From Paraglaciecola arctica (GTDB lineage Bacteria; Pseudomonadota; Gammaproteobacteria; Enterobacterales; Alteromonadaceae), in assembly GCF_018861065.1 (NCBI RefSeq), contig NZ_JAHKQO010000036.1, forward strand, positions 707,865-771,864: a DNA stretch of 64,000 nt, in the 5' to 3' direction. Position numbers and translations under genes: made by a program. Below the pieces are notes generated by a model, which saw only the letters and a program-made list of their open reading frames with translations, made no database searches and was not told where the DNA came from. Positions 19,898 through 29,236 of the stretch are shown in pieces (within the stretch, counting starts at the first letter, position 1; each line of letters opens with the position of its first letter).

Positions 19898-21211
19898 ATG
19901 CAAACAAAAACATCCCAGCAGCCTAAATCAGGGACACTCATACCTATGCTTATTATAGGCATGTTGTTCTTCATATTTGGTTTTGTTACCTGGCTTAACG
20001 GGGCCTTGATCCCATTTTTGCAAATAGTCTGTGACTTAACTGAATCACAAGCATTATTGGTGGCCTTTTCTTTTTATATTGCCTACGTCGTAATGGCATT
20101 ACCTATGTCTTGGGTGTTAGACAAAGTTGGCTACAAACACGCTATGTGTTTGGGCTTGGTGGGCATTGCACTAGGGTGTTTATTGTTTATACCAGCAGCT
20201 TACTCACATGAATTTGCAGTATTTTTGATTGCACAGTTTATTGTGGGTACAGGCCTGACTATTCTACAAACCGCATCTAATCCTTATATTGTAAAGATAG
20301 GGCCAAAAGAAACCGCCGCGGTACGTATTTCTATCATGGGCTTATTAAATAAGTTTGCTGGTTTTCTCGCCCCCATTGTATTTACTGCTTTGGTTCTGGG
20401 TGAGTTCGCTGGAGTCAACGCCCAGTCAATAGCGTCGTTAACTGAGTCCGAGCGTAGCACACAAATCGCTGCCTTGGCTGATGGTTTAGTCTTACCTTAT
20501 ACCTATATGGCGCTAGCCTTATTCGCTTTGGCGGTGTTACTGAAGTTCTCTACTTTGCCTGATTTAGTTTTAGAGAAACCAGAAACGGCGGACGTTGAGG
20601 CAGGAAGTCTAAAAGCCTATCCACAACTCATCTTGGGTGTAGTGGCGCTATTTTTATATGTTGGGGTCGAAGTCATAGCAGGCGACACCATAGGTTTGTT
20701 TGGCTCTCAGTTGGGTGTGGCTAATGCCACATCTTTGACCTCATACACTATGGCTTTTATGGTTTTCGGTTATTTGCTTGGCTTGGTCATTATTCCGCGT
20801 TTTGTTGATCAAGCCCAGGCTCTTGCTGGATCTGCTATTTTAGGTTTAGTACTGAGTGTTGCCGTGGTATTTGCTGATGTGCAATCCACTTCTATTTCCA
20901 GTGTTTTATGGGGGTGGATGGGCATAGCTGAGTTACCTAATGCGATTACCCTTATTGCCATCTTAGGATTCGCCAATGCCTTAGTATGGCCTGCTGTATG
21001 GCCATTAGCCTTAGATGGATTACATAACCTCACCGCTCGCGGTTCGGCTTGGCTAATCATGGGGATTTCTGGAGGCGCAGTACTACCGGTTTTATATGGC
21101 TTCTTAGCTGAACATTTTGATACCCAATCTGCTTACTGGATGATGCTGCCCTGTTATGGTTTTATTCTATTTTACGCTTTAAAAGGCCACAAAATAAGAA
21201 AATGGTCCTAG
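19898..21211 (+). CDS. nagP: N-acetylglucosamine permease NagP (FucP-type MFS)
   Basis: Inner-membrane sugar/proton symporter of 437 aa with about 12 hydrophobic helices. Family marks of the FucP/HxnP-type group: GFVTWLNGALIPF in helix 1, QTASNPYIVKIGP after helix 4, and LLNKFAGFLAPI. A good ribosome-binding site (AAGGTG) precedes the ATG. NagP replaces the PTS for GlcNAc uptake in Alteromonadales and Xanthomonadales, which matches the presence of a GlcNAc kinase in the same operon. Sits 35 bp after nagA. Confidence 0.9.
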   Translation: MQTKTSQQPKSGTLIPMLIIGMLFFIFGFVTWLNGALIPFLQIVCDLTESQALLVAFSFYIAYVVMALPMSWVLDKVGYKHAMCLGLVGIALGCLLFIPAAYSHEFAVFLIAQFIVGTGLTILQTASNPYIVKIGPKETAAVRISIMGLLNKFAGFLAPIVFTALVLGEFAGVNAQSIASLTESERSTQIAALADGLVLPYTYMALALFALAVLLKFSTLPDLVLEKPETADVEAGSLKAYPQLILGVVALFLYVGVEVIAGDTIGLFGSQLGVANATSLTSYTMAFMVFGYLLGLVIIPRFVDQAQALAGSAILGLVLSVAVVFADVQSTSISSVLWGWMGIAELPNAITLIAILGFANALVWPAVWPLALDGLHNLTARGSAWLIMGISGGAVLPVLYGFLAEHFDTQSAYWMMLPCYGFILFYALKGHKIRKWS

Positions 21212-21231
21212 ACTTTCTTCACAAAAACAAT

Positions 21232-21256
21232 AGCCTAAGATGTAACACCTTAGGCT
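21232..21256 (+). terminator. Hairpin between nagP and the hexosaminidase gene
   Basis: AGCCTAAG (21232-21239) pairs with CTTAGGCT (21249-21256), 8 bp with a 9-nt loop, followed by TGTAAAA. The T-run is poor, so this may be a weak terminator or an mRNA processing hairpin that lowers expression of the downstream gene. Confidence 0.45.
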
Positions 21257-21312
21257 TGTAAAACCCATAATTTCCGATGCATAGCTGCACAAAACTTCAA
21301 ACGGAAGTAATC

Positions 21313-23991
21313 ATGACCAAGTTCCTCAATTACATATTGCAGCAAATCAAACTAGTCTCACTTTTAAGTTTGAAGAGATTTCAAATATTCTCGGGGTTAA
21401 CCCTAATATTTGCTTTTTTTATGGTCGCATGTGGAAAAGAAAATCAATCAAAAATTTCGACACCCGAGGTCCCGACTAACACCGTAGGTTTTGCAGCGCA
21501 GCAAATACAAGTCAAATTAGGTATTGACCATAACTACACGAAAACCGGCTGCCCCAAACATACGAATAACTGTTATCAAGCCACTATGACATTGCAATTT
21601 CCCAAAGTAATGCCTGCAAATTGGCATATTTTATTCAGTAACTTATCGCCTATTAGTCAAGCCGATAGCGATGAATTTGATCTGGTACATATTAATGGCG
21701 ATTTACATAAAATTTCGCCGAAAGTTGAAGGATTAGGTGCGGAAATAAAAGCAGATACTGATTATCATATTAGGTTTTATGGTAATACTCCCTTAGTCTC
21801 TGAATCGGTGTTGTTTCCAAACTACATTCTTGTAGCAGGCGATGGTAATAGCAGTGTTATCACCTCAACAATAGAAAAGTGGTTCGATGGTCATCAAATT
21901 CCGCGCCCTCAGCACGTTAATCCCTTCAGCCTCCCGCAACAGCAACTTAGGCATGCTGGCGATAAGGTTGCCATAGCAGATGCCAAGGAACGTTATTATC
22001 GCTTCTTATCTCGTGTGGCTGGCAACACAGAAGACCAACAATCACGAATTATTCCTAAGCTCCAAAAAGCTAATTGGTCGGGCGACACCATAAAACTTTT
22101 ATCTGGGCTGCAATTACCCGATATGCAGCACATCAAAAATAGTCAGTTTCAAACTGCGATTATCCAAAGATTTAAAGCCAATTCACTAAAAATAAATCAA
22201 CAAGGTTTACCCATCAAGATCGCCCCCAAGCATAACGCTTCACCTGAGAGTTATTCGTTATTGATTACCAGCAATGACATTCAAATTACCTATGCTGATT
22301 CTGCCAGTCTTTATTATGCAATGATGTCAATTGCCCAGTTGTATGACCCACAACATCAAACATTGCCTCTGGGTTTTGCAAATGACCAACCCAGTATGGC
22401 GTTTCGGGGGCTACACCTTGATGTTTCTCGGAATTTCCGTAGTAAAAAGTTTATTTTAGACACGATAAATCAGATGTCTTATTACAAACTCAATAAGCTA
22501 CATTTGCATTTGGCGGACGACGAAGGCTGGCGATTACAAATTGCTTCCCTACCAGAACTCACAGAAGTAGCGGCATTTCGATGTTTTGATGAATCAGAAC
22601 AACACTGCTTAATGCCGCAACTTGCAGGCGGTAATGGCAAGTTAGCCACCGCAAAACAAAACAGTGGTTTTTATAGCATCAACGACTACATAGAAATTTT
22701 GAAATATGCTGATGCTCGCCAAATCGAGGTAATTCCTTCGTTGGACATGCCAGGGCATTCCCGCGCCGCAATTGTTGCAATGAATGCAAGATACCAGCGC
22801 TTAATGAAGCAAGAACAACCTGAAGAAGCAGAGCGATATTTCTTAACTGAGCTGGACGATAAAAGTGAGTATCGCTCAATTCAACATTACAACGACAACA
22901 CCCTCAACCCGTGTTTACCGGCCACCTATACTTTTATTGGTGAAGTGCTCGAACAGTTAGTCGACATGCACAATACTGCTAGCGTGCCACTGAACCGCTA
23001 TCACATAGGTGCCGATGAAACGGCTGGAGCATGGACACAATCGCCGGCTTGCGCTGCGCTGATTGCCAATAACGACAGTCTTAATGAAGTGAAACAGCTT
23101 GGTTCCTACTTTGTAGAAAAAGTTGCTAACAATGTAAGTGAATTGGATGTTTTACCTGCAGCATGGAGCGACGGACTCTCCCACGCAAATTCTGAAAATT
23201 TACCAGACAAGTTACAATCAAACTCTTGGGAAACCCTATATTCCGGCGGCCACACTAAAGTCCATGAAATGCTTAATAAAGGATGGCAGGTTGTATTATC
23301 TACCCCAGACGTGCTCTATTTTGACTTTCCTTACGAAGCAGATCCAATCGAACCTGGCTACTATTGGGGTTCAAGATATACCGACAGTTATCAAGTATTT
23401 CAATTTATGCCTCTTAACTTAGCTGTGCATGCCGAAATTTGGAGAGATAAATTTGGCAATGACTATGGAGCGCCTGCTAATATTGATATTCAAAACGATC
23501 AGCAAGTCTTAGGTATTCAGGCACAGCTATGGGGGGAAACGGTGCGTTCTAATGCCAAAGCCAACTACATGCTTTATCCTAGGTTATTGGTTGTGGCTGA
23601 ACGCGCTTGGCATACTCCCCAATGGGCCGAGAGTTACAATAAGGGAGTGGCCTATTCTGCTAGCAGCAAACATTTTGACACAGCGCAAATGAATTCAATG
23701 AACTCAGACTGGGTTAACTTTAGCAAGGTATTGAGTCATAAAGCCATGCCACAACTGGTCAAAGATGGCGTTGTACCTAGAGTACCTTTGCCAGGCGCAG
23801 TAATAAAAAAGGGAGTGCTACATATGCATTCTGCCTTTAGTGGCTTACAACTCGAATATAAAATTTCCGGTGGTGTCTGGCAAACCTACCAAGGGCCCGT
23901 TAAGTTGCAATCGCAAAACGCAATTAAGGTACGCGCAACCATTTCCAATTCACAAGTAAGTAGCCGTGAAACAACGGCAACTAAAGTCTAA
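21313..23991 (+). CDS. Lipoprotein beta-N-acetylhexosaminidase / chitobiase, GH20
   Basis: Releases GlcNAc from chitobiose and longer chito-oligomers at the cell surface or periplasm. The ATG at 21313 is preferred to one 36 bp upstream because GGAAG lies 5 bp before it. The 892-aa protein has an N-terminal signal with lipobox MVAC (Cys40), a chitobiase carbohydrate-binding-like domain (~50-200), the GH20b domain (~255-370), the GH20 TIM barrel (~370-790) with catalytic Asp568-Glu569 in GADETAGAW, and a small C-terminal Ig-like domain. Its product feeds NagP, NagK, NagA and NagB. No NagR operator of its own is visible, so it is probably reached by read-through from the nag operon. Confidence 0.93.
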   Translation: MTKFLNYILQQIKLVSLLSLKRFQIFSGLTLIFAFFMVACGKENQSKISTPEVPTNTVGFAAQQIQVKLGIDHNYTKTGCPKHTNNCYQATMTLQFPKVMPANWHILFSNLSPISQADSDEFDLVHINGDLHKISPKVEGLGAEIKADTDYHIRFYGNTPLVSESVLFPNYILVAGDGNSSVITSTIEKWFDGHQIPRPQHVNPFSLPQQQLRHAGDKVAIADAKERYYRFLSRVAGNTEDQQSRIIPKLQKANWSGDTIKLLSGLQLPDMQHIKNSQFQTAIIQRFKANSLKINQQGLPIKIAPKHNASPESYSLLITSNDIQITYADSASLYYAMMSIAQLYDPQHQTLPLGFANDQPSMAFRGLHLDVSRNFRSKKFILDTINQMSYYKLNKLHLHLADDEGWRLQIASLPELTEVAAFRCFDESEQHCLMPQLAGGNGKLATAKQNSGFYSINDYIEILKYADARQIEVIPSLDMPGHSRAAIVAMNARYQRLMKQEQPEEAERYFLTELDDKSEYRSIQHYNDNTLNPCLPATYTFIGEVLEQLVDMHNTASVPLNRYHIGADETAGAWTQSPACAALIANNDSLNEVKQLGSYFVEKVANNVSELDVLPAAWSDGLSHANSENLPDKLQSNSWETLYSGGHTKVHEMLNKGWQVVLSTPDVLYFDFPYEADPIEPGYYWGSRYTDSYQVFQFMPLNLAVHAEIWRDKFGNDYGAPANIDIQNDQQVLGIQAQLWGETVRSNAKANYMLYPRLLVVAERAWHTPQWAESYNKGVAYSASSKHFDTAQMNSMNSDWVNFSKVLSHKAMPQLVKDGVVPRVPLPGAVIKKGVLHMHSAFSGLQLEYKISGGVWQTYQGPVKLQSQNAIKVRATISNSQVSSRETTATKV

Positions 23992-24038
23992 ATATTGGAA
24001 CACATTCACTCTAAGATAAAGGTTATGAATAAACAAAA

Positions 24039-24098
24039 GGGCTGATTGTGGTGGTTATGACCGGTATTCTCCAGTCAGTGGTGCACTCACTTCAGCCC
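24039..24098. terminator. Structured intergenic hairpin between convergent genes
   Basis: Outer stem GGGCTGA (24039-24045) with TCAGCCC (24092-24098) encloses an inner stem TGACCGG / CCAGTCA with one mismatch. It lies between the hexosaminidase (plus) and the HAD lipoprotein (minus) genes, so a bidirectional terminator is likely, although there is no long T-run. Confidence 0.4.
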
Positions 24099-24170
24099 CT
24101 ATATCCTTGCAAACTCATACTCGAAGCGGGCATTATTTATCTGTCACCGCGCCTGATTAACCCCAAGCAA

Positions 24171-25100
24171 TTATTGCGACAAACAACCCTGCTCTAAATT
24201 TCTTGCAGGAAAAATCTGCCCAAGGGTCGCATTCAATTGTTGCCATTGCTGGCCCATTAGATCAGCTTGTTGTTGAGTTAATACTTGGCCAAATTGCTTT
24301 TCACGTTGCTCTTCAATATGGGTGTAGTGAAAAATACGCATATCTACATTCTTTATATCTTGATAAGTGTTGTACATATCATCGATATTCTTTTGGGAAT
24401 CATCCACAAATATGATTGCCGGGAACTCTCTGTTGGCTTTATTTAGAATATGTTGCAGCATTTCGCCTTTATTCATGCCTGAAGTCATCATTACCCCTTG
24501 CATGTAACTCAATTCACGTCCCTTTACTTCTCTGAACATAAAGGTATTTTGCCCTACAGGCGTAAGGGCACTAGCACTCAAATCCACTTGATTGCGGATT
24601 AACTCGCGTTCTGTTGCGGCGCGGTATTTAGGGGCCCGCGAGGTTAACGCCATAACAGTGTGCCCAGATTTCTGCCAATTTGATATCGTCTTATCGAGCT
24701 GAGGCTCGGTTAACGTCATCGGTACTAATTCGTATAGCAAACCAATTGAATCTTCAAATAAACACCCAACTGTTTGTGATGGGCTAGGTTTAATATCAAG
24801 CTTTCCTCTTTGCCATTGATACCAAACATCGCTACCTATATCAGTAGTACTGGTTAGAATAGTGTTATCAATATCCATGACAATTAGCACCTTATCTTCA
24901 CCGTATTGCTGACTCAATTTCGAAGTAACAGCCACCACATCCGCAAAGGAGTGAACTTCTTGTTTAAGGGTACTTTTTGAAATAGCTGTTGATGCAACTG
25001 GGCTAGACTCAAGTTTTGGATTAACTGCTGAACATGATGAAATCAACATAGCAGTAAATACGAGCGACACGTAAATTGATGAGGTAATTTTCACAACCAT
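24171..25100 (-). CDS. DUF2608 family HAD-like lipoprotein
   Basis: A 309-aa protein with a signal peptide and lipobox ISSC (Cys23), hence probably anchored in the periplasm. The body carries the haloacid-dehalogenase motif I as MDIDNTILTS (~74-83) and motif III/IV-like IIFVDDSQKNIDDM (~222-235), which fits DUF2608. Such proteins are expected to be phosphatases, but no substrate is known. It is a single gene, convergent with the hexosaminidase gene and followed upstream by the exonuclease gene in the same direction at a 105-bp gap. Confidence 0.75.
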   Translation of the reverse strand: MVVKITSSIYVSLVFTAMLISSCSAVNPKLESSPVASTAISKSTLKQEVHSFADVVAVTSKLSQQYGEDKVLIVMDIDNTILTSTTDIGSDVWYQWQRGKLDIKPSPSQTVGCLFEDSIGLLYELVPMTLTEPQLDKTISNWQKSGHTVMALTSRAPKYRAATERELIRNQVDLSASALTPVGQNTFMFREVKGRELSYMQGVMMTSGMNKGEMLQHILNKANREFPAIIFVDDSQKNIDDMYNTYQDIKNVDMRIFHYTHIEEQREKQFGQVLTQQQADLMGQQWQQLNATLGQIFPARNLEQGCLSQ

Positions 25101-25205
25101 TCCTGTAGAATTGTAGATAATCAGACTGAATGGTCCATTATCAACACATTAGCCCCTATTGTCGATACACATAATTACAACCCTTAGTATCAAATGCCTC
25201 ATAGA

Positions 25206-25826
25206 CTATGGTAATGCCTGCAATAACCGGTTTACCGCTTTTTTCGGGGTTTTAGTGAGTTTTTGAATTAATTCAAAAGGCACGTCGTCTACGCGAGTCA
25301 ATTGCGAAATGTCTGCTAACATTGTCATCCACAACTTGGCTGTCATTTCAGAATCAAATAAAGCTCTATGAAAATCGCCCTCTGAAGAAATGTTTTTAAA
25401 ACTAATGAGAGTGCCTAATTTATGATTGGGAGCCTGTTGATATAAACGCCGTGCGATAAGCAAAGAACAGGCAAAGTGGCCATTGTAGTTGCGCGTTATA
25501 CGGCCTAATTCAGCATCCAAAAAACGTTTATCAAAGGATGCGTTATGAGCGACTAGGTTACTGCCCTCGATAAAATCAGCAAATTTATCCATAACCTCAT
25601 CACATGGCGGCGCTTGGTTTAACATTCGATTAGTGATACCCGTGTAATTTTCGATAAAACCACTGATGGGTTTCCCAGGGTTCATTAACGCCTGAAAACG
25701 CTCAACCACTTGTCCTTTTTCTAAGCGCACCGCGCCAATTTCAATAGCTCTATCTCCCATATCCGGTGATAAGCCAGTGGTTTCAAAGTCGAGGACAATA
25801 AGGGAGTCGGCGCAGCTTTGCGTCAT
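25206..25826 (-). CDS. 3'-5' exonuclease, DnaQ/DEDDh family
   Basis: Predicted cytoplasmic 3'-5' exonuclease of 206 aa. The DEDDh residues are visible: VLDFETTGLSP (Exo I, ~11-21), HNASFDKRFL (Exo II, ~93-102) and HRALFDSEMT (Exo III with His and Asp, ~153-162). It is a stand-alone proofreading-like nuclease, not fused to a polymerase. Function could be DNA repair or oligonucleotide trimming; context gives no further hint. Confidence 0.85.
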   Translation of the reverse strand: MTQSCADSLIVLDFETTGLSPDMGDRAIEIGAVRLEKGQVVERFQALMNPGKPISGFIENYTGITNRMLNQAPPCDEVMDKFADFIEGSNLVAHNASFDKRFLDAELGRITRNYNGHFACSLLIARRLYQQAPNHKLGTLISFKNISSEGDFHRALFDSEMTAKLWMTMLADISQLTRVDDVPFELIQKLTKTPKKAVNRLLQALP

Positions 25827-25908
25827 CTAAAAGGTTACCTGTGTAAATTGCGTAGTTAATTCTATAAAAATTACGCCTTGTCAGGAAGCATGCTTCTCAA
25901 TTTGATGA

Positions 25909-26688
25909 CTACTGGCTTTGTTGTTTCTTGGCCAACATAATATTGCGATAGGTATCTACCCAATATTTATCTTTGTTCGCTAGCAAATAATCTAAGAACT
26001 TGGCGTGTTCCTCTGTGGTTGTGATTAGGTGATCGCCGCCCACCCCGTGAAAAAGCACGTTAATCAACTTGATGTTTACGGGCTGATTTTCAATAAATTC
26101 GATGATCTCTGCGCTGCTAATTTTATTGGGTGCAATTAAAGCAGCAAAACTTGGATCTTCTAAACTTTTCACTGCAATAAATTGCGCTTTTACTGCTTCT
26201 ACATAATTGCCATCCTTTGCCATTTGATCGAAACAAGGTGGTGTGAAAGTGCGTGTGCTTTTTCCATCTAGTGAAGTAAGCAAGGTATTCGCTAAAGTTA
26301 TTTCATTCACCATAGCTTGTACCATTCGATCATCCAACGCATTCCATGGTTGCACCCACTCTCGGCCGGGTTTACCACTATGACAGGCATGAAATAACGA
26401 ATGATTACCCAGTTCATGACCCTGTTGAGCTAACTGGCGCCATTGTTGGATACGATTTTTAAATGCATCCGACAAAGGCACAATATAAAATGACGCTTTA
26501 AGACCCCGTTGATTTAATGCTGGCACCGCGTTATCAAGTTGACTGCTAAGCGCATCATCATATGACAGACTGATTGCTATTTTTTTACCCTCAGGCCATT
26601 GCAGTGCTGCCAATAAAGCAGGCTGAAAAATGACTAGACCTACTAGTAAAAACGCTAAATTATGAAAAACACCCGCTACTCGCACCAA
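25909..26688 (-). CDS. Secreted polysaccharide deacetylase (NodB/CE4-like)
   Basis: A 259-aa protein with an N-terminal hydrophobic segment (~8-28), suggesting export. The NodB fold is marked by SYDDA (catalytic and metal Asp pair, ~41-45), HELGNHSLFH (metal His pair, ~92-101), TFTPPCF and a late His in VLFHGVGGD. No Met is present near the start; TTG at 26688 or GTG at 26685 must be used. It is divergent from the lipoprotein xylanase gene with a 229-bp gap, so removal of acetyl groups from xylan or another glycan is plausible, but the substrate is not shown by sequence. Confidence 0.78.
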   Translation of the reverse strand: MVRVAGVFHNLAFLLVGLVIFQPALLAALQWPEGKKIAISLSYDDALSSQLDNAVPALNQRGLKASFYIVPLSDAFKNRIQQWRQLAQQGHELGNHSLFHACHSGKPGREWVQPWNALDDRMVQAMVNEITLANTLLTSLDGKSTRTFTPPCFDQMAKDGNYVEAVKAQFIAVKSLEDPSFAALIAPNKISSAEIIEFIENQPVNIKLINVLFHGVGGDHLITTTEEHAKFLDYLLANKDKYWVDTYRNIMLAKKQQSQ

Positions 26689-26917
26689 GTTGTCACCGTT
26701 TGCAATTTATTTACATACTAGTGTAAACAAATACTCTCTCTAAGCTCTAGTTAAAAATGCGCCTTATTGATTAATAATAGAAAGTTAACCTACTGATACT
26801 TCAGATAAAGTAGCGAAACCATGATACATAATGCGTTTACTTATTTTCAGAATTGAATTCTATAAAATCTGATGACAACCTTGTTGAAATTAACATTAAT
26901 TTTACAAGGTTTGCGTG

Positions 26918-29125
26918 ATGTACATAAGTAAAAAAACCTTCTTCATACTTCTGTCCTGCTTCTATTTGAGTGCATGTGGTGGAGGCGGAGGAAATAGTTC
27001 CTCTACAAATTCTCCTACAACACCTGCACCCGCAGTCAATGTTGCGCCTACCGTTAATGTAGGTAGTGACCAGATTGTTGAGGAGCTAAGCGAGGTAACA
27101 CTTACTAGTAGCGCTTCAGATTCTGATGGAACGATAAATTCCTACAATTGGGAGTTAACCTCAACCAACACAACCGTGACCTTGGTCGCTGCAGACACCG
27201 CCACAGCAAGCTTTGTCGCCCCTGAAGTAGACAGCGAGCAAATACTAACGTTTTCTATTACTGTTACCGACGACGATGGCGCGACAAGTAGTGAATCAAT
27301 AACAGTAACCATCACTAATGTCAGTTCGCCTACTCCACCTCAAACCGGTGAGATGCAAGTACCAGAAGGTGGCACTTATATCTTAGCCTCCAACCCTTTG
27401 TCTGCTGCGTCGTTTTGGGAAGGTAATGGCAGTCAACCCGTAGGTACTAGCCGAATAGTTGACCTGACGCACCCTCAATTTAACCAAGCCTTGGAAGTGG
27501 ATATCACCAATCCTTCGGGCGTTACATGGAATGGCAACATTAGTCTTGGTCTTAGTGAAGGTGTGAAAGTGGGTGATAACCTATTACTGCATTTATATTT
27601 TCGCACTATCACCAGCCAATACGAAACCGGAACGGGCTTTACCCGTGTTCTGCTGCAAGGTCCAGAACCGGAATACGTTAAATTGATTAGTCGCAACATC
27701 AATAGTGCCAGTGAATGGCAGGAATTTTTCATTCCCGCAACAGTTACCCAAGAGTTTGCTCAGGGGGAATTGAGCCTAATGTTTGAACTCGGCGCGGGAG
27801 ACAGGCCTCAAAAGTTTCAGTTGGCCGGCATTGAATTATACAACTATCAGCAAAATATTGCTTTTGCAGACCTACCACAAACCGAGGCAACCTACGGCGG
27901 CCAAAGTGAAGATGCTGAATGGCGAGCTGCAGCTGCAGCGCGTATTGAAGAATATCGCAAAGGTGATTTTACGTTAACCATGCAAACTTCTAGCGGTGAC
28001 AAATTGTCCGATATGGATATCGACATCACTATGCGTAAACATGCTTATCACTTCGGTTCTGCCGTAGTGTCCAATTTGTTACTAGGTGAAGATGCAGACG
28101 CAAAAACCTACCAAAATAAAGTATTGGAACTTTTCAATCAAGCAGGTCCAGAAAACGACTTAAAATGGGGACCATGGATTGGAGAATGGGGCAGCAGTTT
28201 TGACCAAGACACCACCCTAGCCGGTTTGCAATGGTTAAAAGATAACGATTTCTACACCCGAGGTCATGTTTTAGTTTGGCCCTCTAAACGCAACATGCCT
28301 GATAGCATGCAGCAATATTTGCCTGATGACCCTAGCAGTGCAGATCCCCAAGCTTTAATTGCAGTCACTAATCATATCGATGATATTGCGTCAAAAACAG
28401 CGAGTCTAACTTCTGAGTGGGACGTACTAAACGAACCCTACGACAATCATTATTTAATGGATGCATTTGGTGATGACATTATGCTTGATTGGTTTGAGCG
28501 AGCCCGCACTAACTTGCCTGAACATAAACTCTATATCAATGACTACAGTATTTTATCGTCCGCGGGATTAGATACGGCTCATCAACAACACTACCAAGAT
28601 ACCATTGAATATTTATACACCCACAATGCGCCTATTGATGGCATTGGGTTACAAAGTCATTTTAGTGACGTACTCACTGATATTACTAAGGTTTATAGCA
28701 TTATTGAGCGTTTTCACTCGGCATTCCCAAATGCCGATATTCGCTCTACTGAGTTCGACGTCGCAACACAAGATGAGCAGTTACAAGCTGACTACACCCG
28801 TGACTTTATTACTATTTTCTTTAGTCACCCTGCAACTGTTGGTGTCCAGCTATGGGGATTTTGGGCGGGTAGGCACTGGGTGCCAGAAGCCGCATTATAC
28901 GACCTAGATTGGCGCGAGAAACCCAACGCTCGAGTATGGAAAGATTTAATATTTAATCAATGGCACAGTGAGTTTAAAGCGAAAACCAGCGCCGAGGGAA
29001 GCTTCAGCGGCCGCGGTTTTTACGGAGAATATGAAGTGATATTCAATCATCAAGGTACAGAACACAGCATGACATTTAATGTCGAAAAAGGTGTAGAGAA
29101 CAATATTGTACTCACTACACCCTAA
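26918..29125 (+). CDS. Lipoprotein endo-1,4-beta-xylanase, GH10, with PKD-like domain
   Basis: Cleaves the xylan backbone outside the cell. The ATG at 26918 is preferred over the GTG at 26915 because AAGGT lies 7 bp before it; 735 aa. Lipobox LSAC (Cys20) is followed by a Gly/Ser/Pro linker, a PKD/Ig-like domain (~40-137, closing with VTDDDGATSSES), a beta-sandwich region that resembles a carbohydrate-binding module (~145-300), and the GH10 barrel (~370-665). Acid/base Glu506 lies in WDVLNEP and nucleophile Glu612 in RSTEFDV. A short C-terminal domain (~665-735) ends the protein. Followed by a terminator hairpin. Confidence 0.9.
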   Translation: MYISKKTFFILLSCFYLSACGGGGGNSSSTNSPTTPAPAVNVAPTVNVGSDQIVEELSEVTLTSSASDSDGTINSYNWELTSTNTTVTLVAADTATASFVAPEVDSEQILTFSITVTDDDGATSSESITVTITNVSSPTPPQTGEMQVPEGGTYILASNPLSAASFWEGNGSQPVGTSRIVDLTHPQFNQALEVDITNPSGVTWNGNISLGLSEGVKVGDNLLLHLYFRTITSQYETGTGFTRVLLQGPEPEYVKLISRNINSASEWQEFFIPATVTQEFAQGELSLMFELGAGDRPQKFQLAGIELYNYQQNIAFADLPQTEATYGGQSEDAEWRAAAAARIEEYRKGDFTLTMQTSSGDKLSDMDIDITMRKHAYHFGSAVVSNLLLGEDADAKTYQNKVLELFNQAGPENDLKWGPWIGEWGSSFDQDTTLAGLQWLKDNDFYTRGHVLVWPSKRNMPDSMQQYLPDDPSSADPQALIAVTNHIDDIASKTASLTSEWDVLNEPYDNHYLMDAFGDDIMLDWFERARTNLPEHKLYINDYSILSSAGLDTAHQQHYQDTIEYLYTHNAPIDGIGLQSHFSDVLTDITKVYSIIERFHSAFPNADIRSTEFDVATQDEQLQADYTRDFITIFFSHPATVGVQLWGFWAGRHWVPEAALYDLDWREKPNARVWKDLIFNQWHSEFKAKTSAEGSFSGRGFYGEYEVIFNHQGTEHSMTFNVEKGVENNIVLTTP

Positions 29126-29147
29126 ACCTCGTCGCCAAAGATAGGAG

Positions 29148-29184
29148 TTTACCGTTAGTGTTTTATGCAAAGACTAGCGGTAAA
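29148..29184 (+). terminator. Terminator-like hairpin after xylanase gene
   Basis: TTTACCGTTAGT (29148-29159) pairs with ACTAGCGGTAAA (29173-29184), 12 bp with one G-T pair, starting 22 bp after the stop codon. Confidence 0.55.
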
Positions 29185-29206
29185 GCTTGTTCGGTAAACG
29201 GCGCTT

Positions 29207-29236
29207 GTCACCCAATGATGAAATTGCTTGGGTGAC
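29207..29236 (-). terminator. Terminator-like hairpin after thiolase 1
   Basis: Perfect 9-bp arms GTCACCCAA (29207-29215) and TTGGGTGAC (29228-29236), immediately next to the stop codon of the minus-strand thiolase gene. It probably closes the TonB receptor-to-thiolase operon. Confidence 0.6.
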
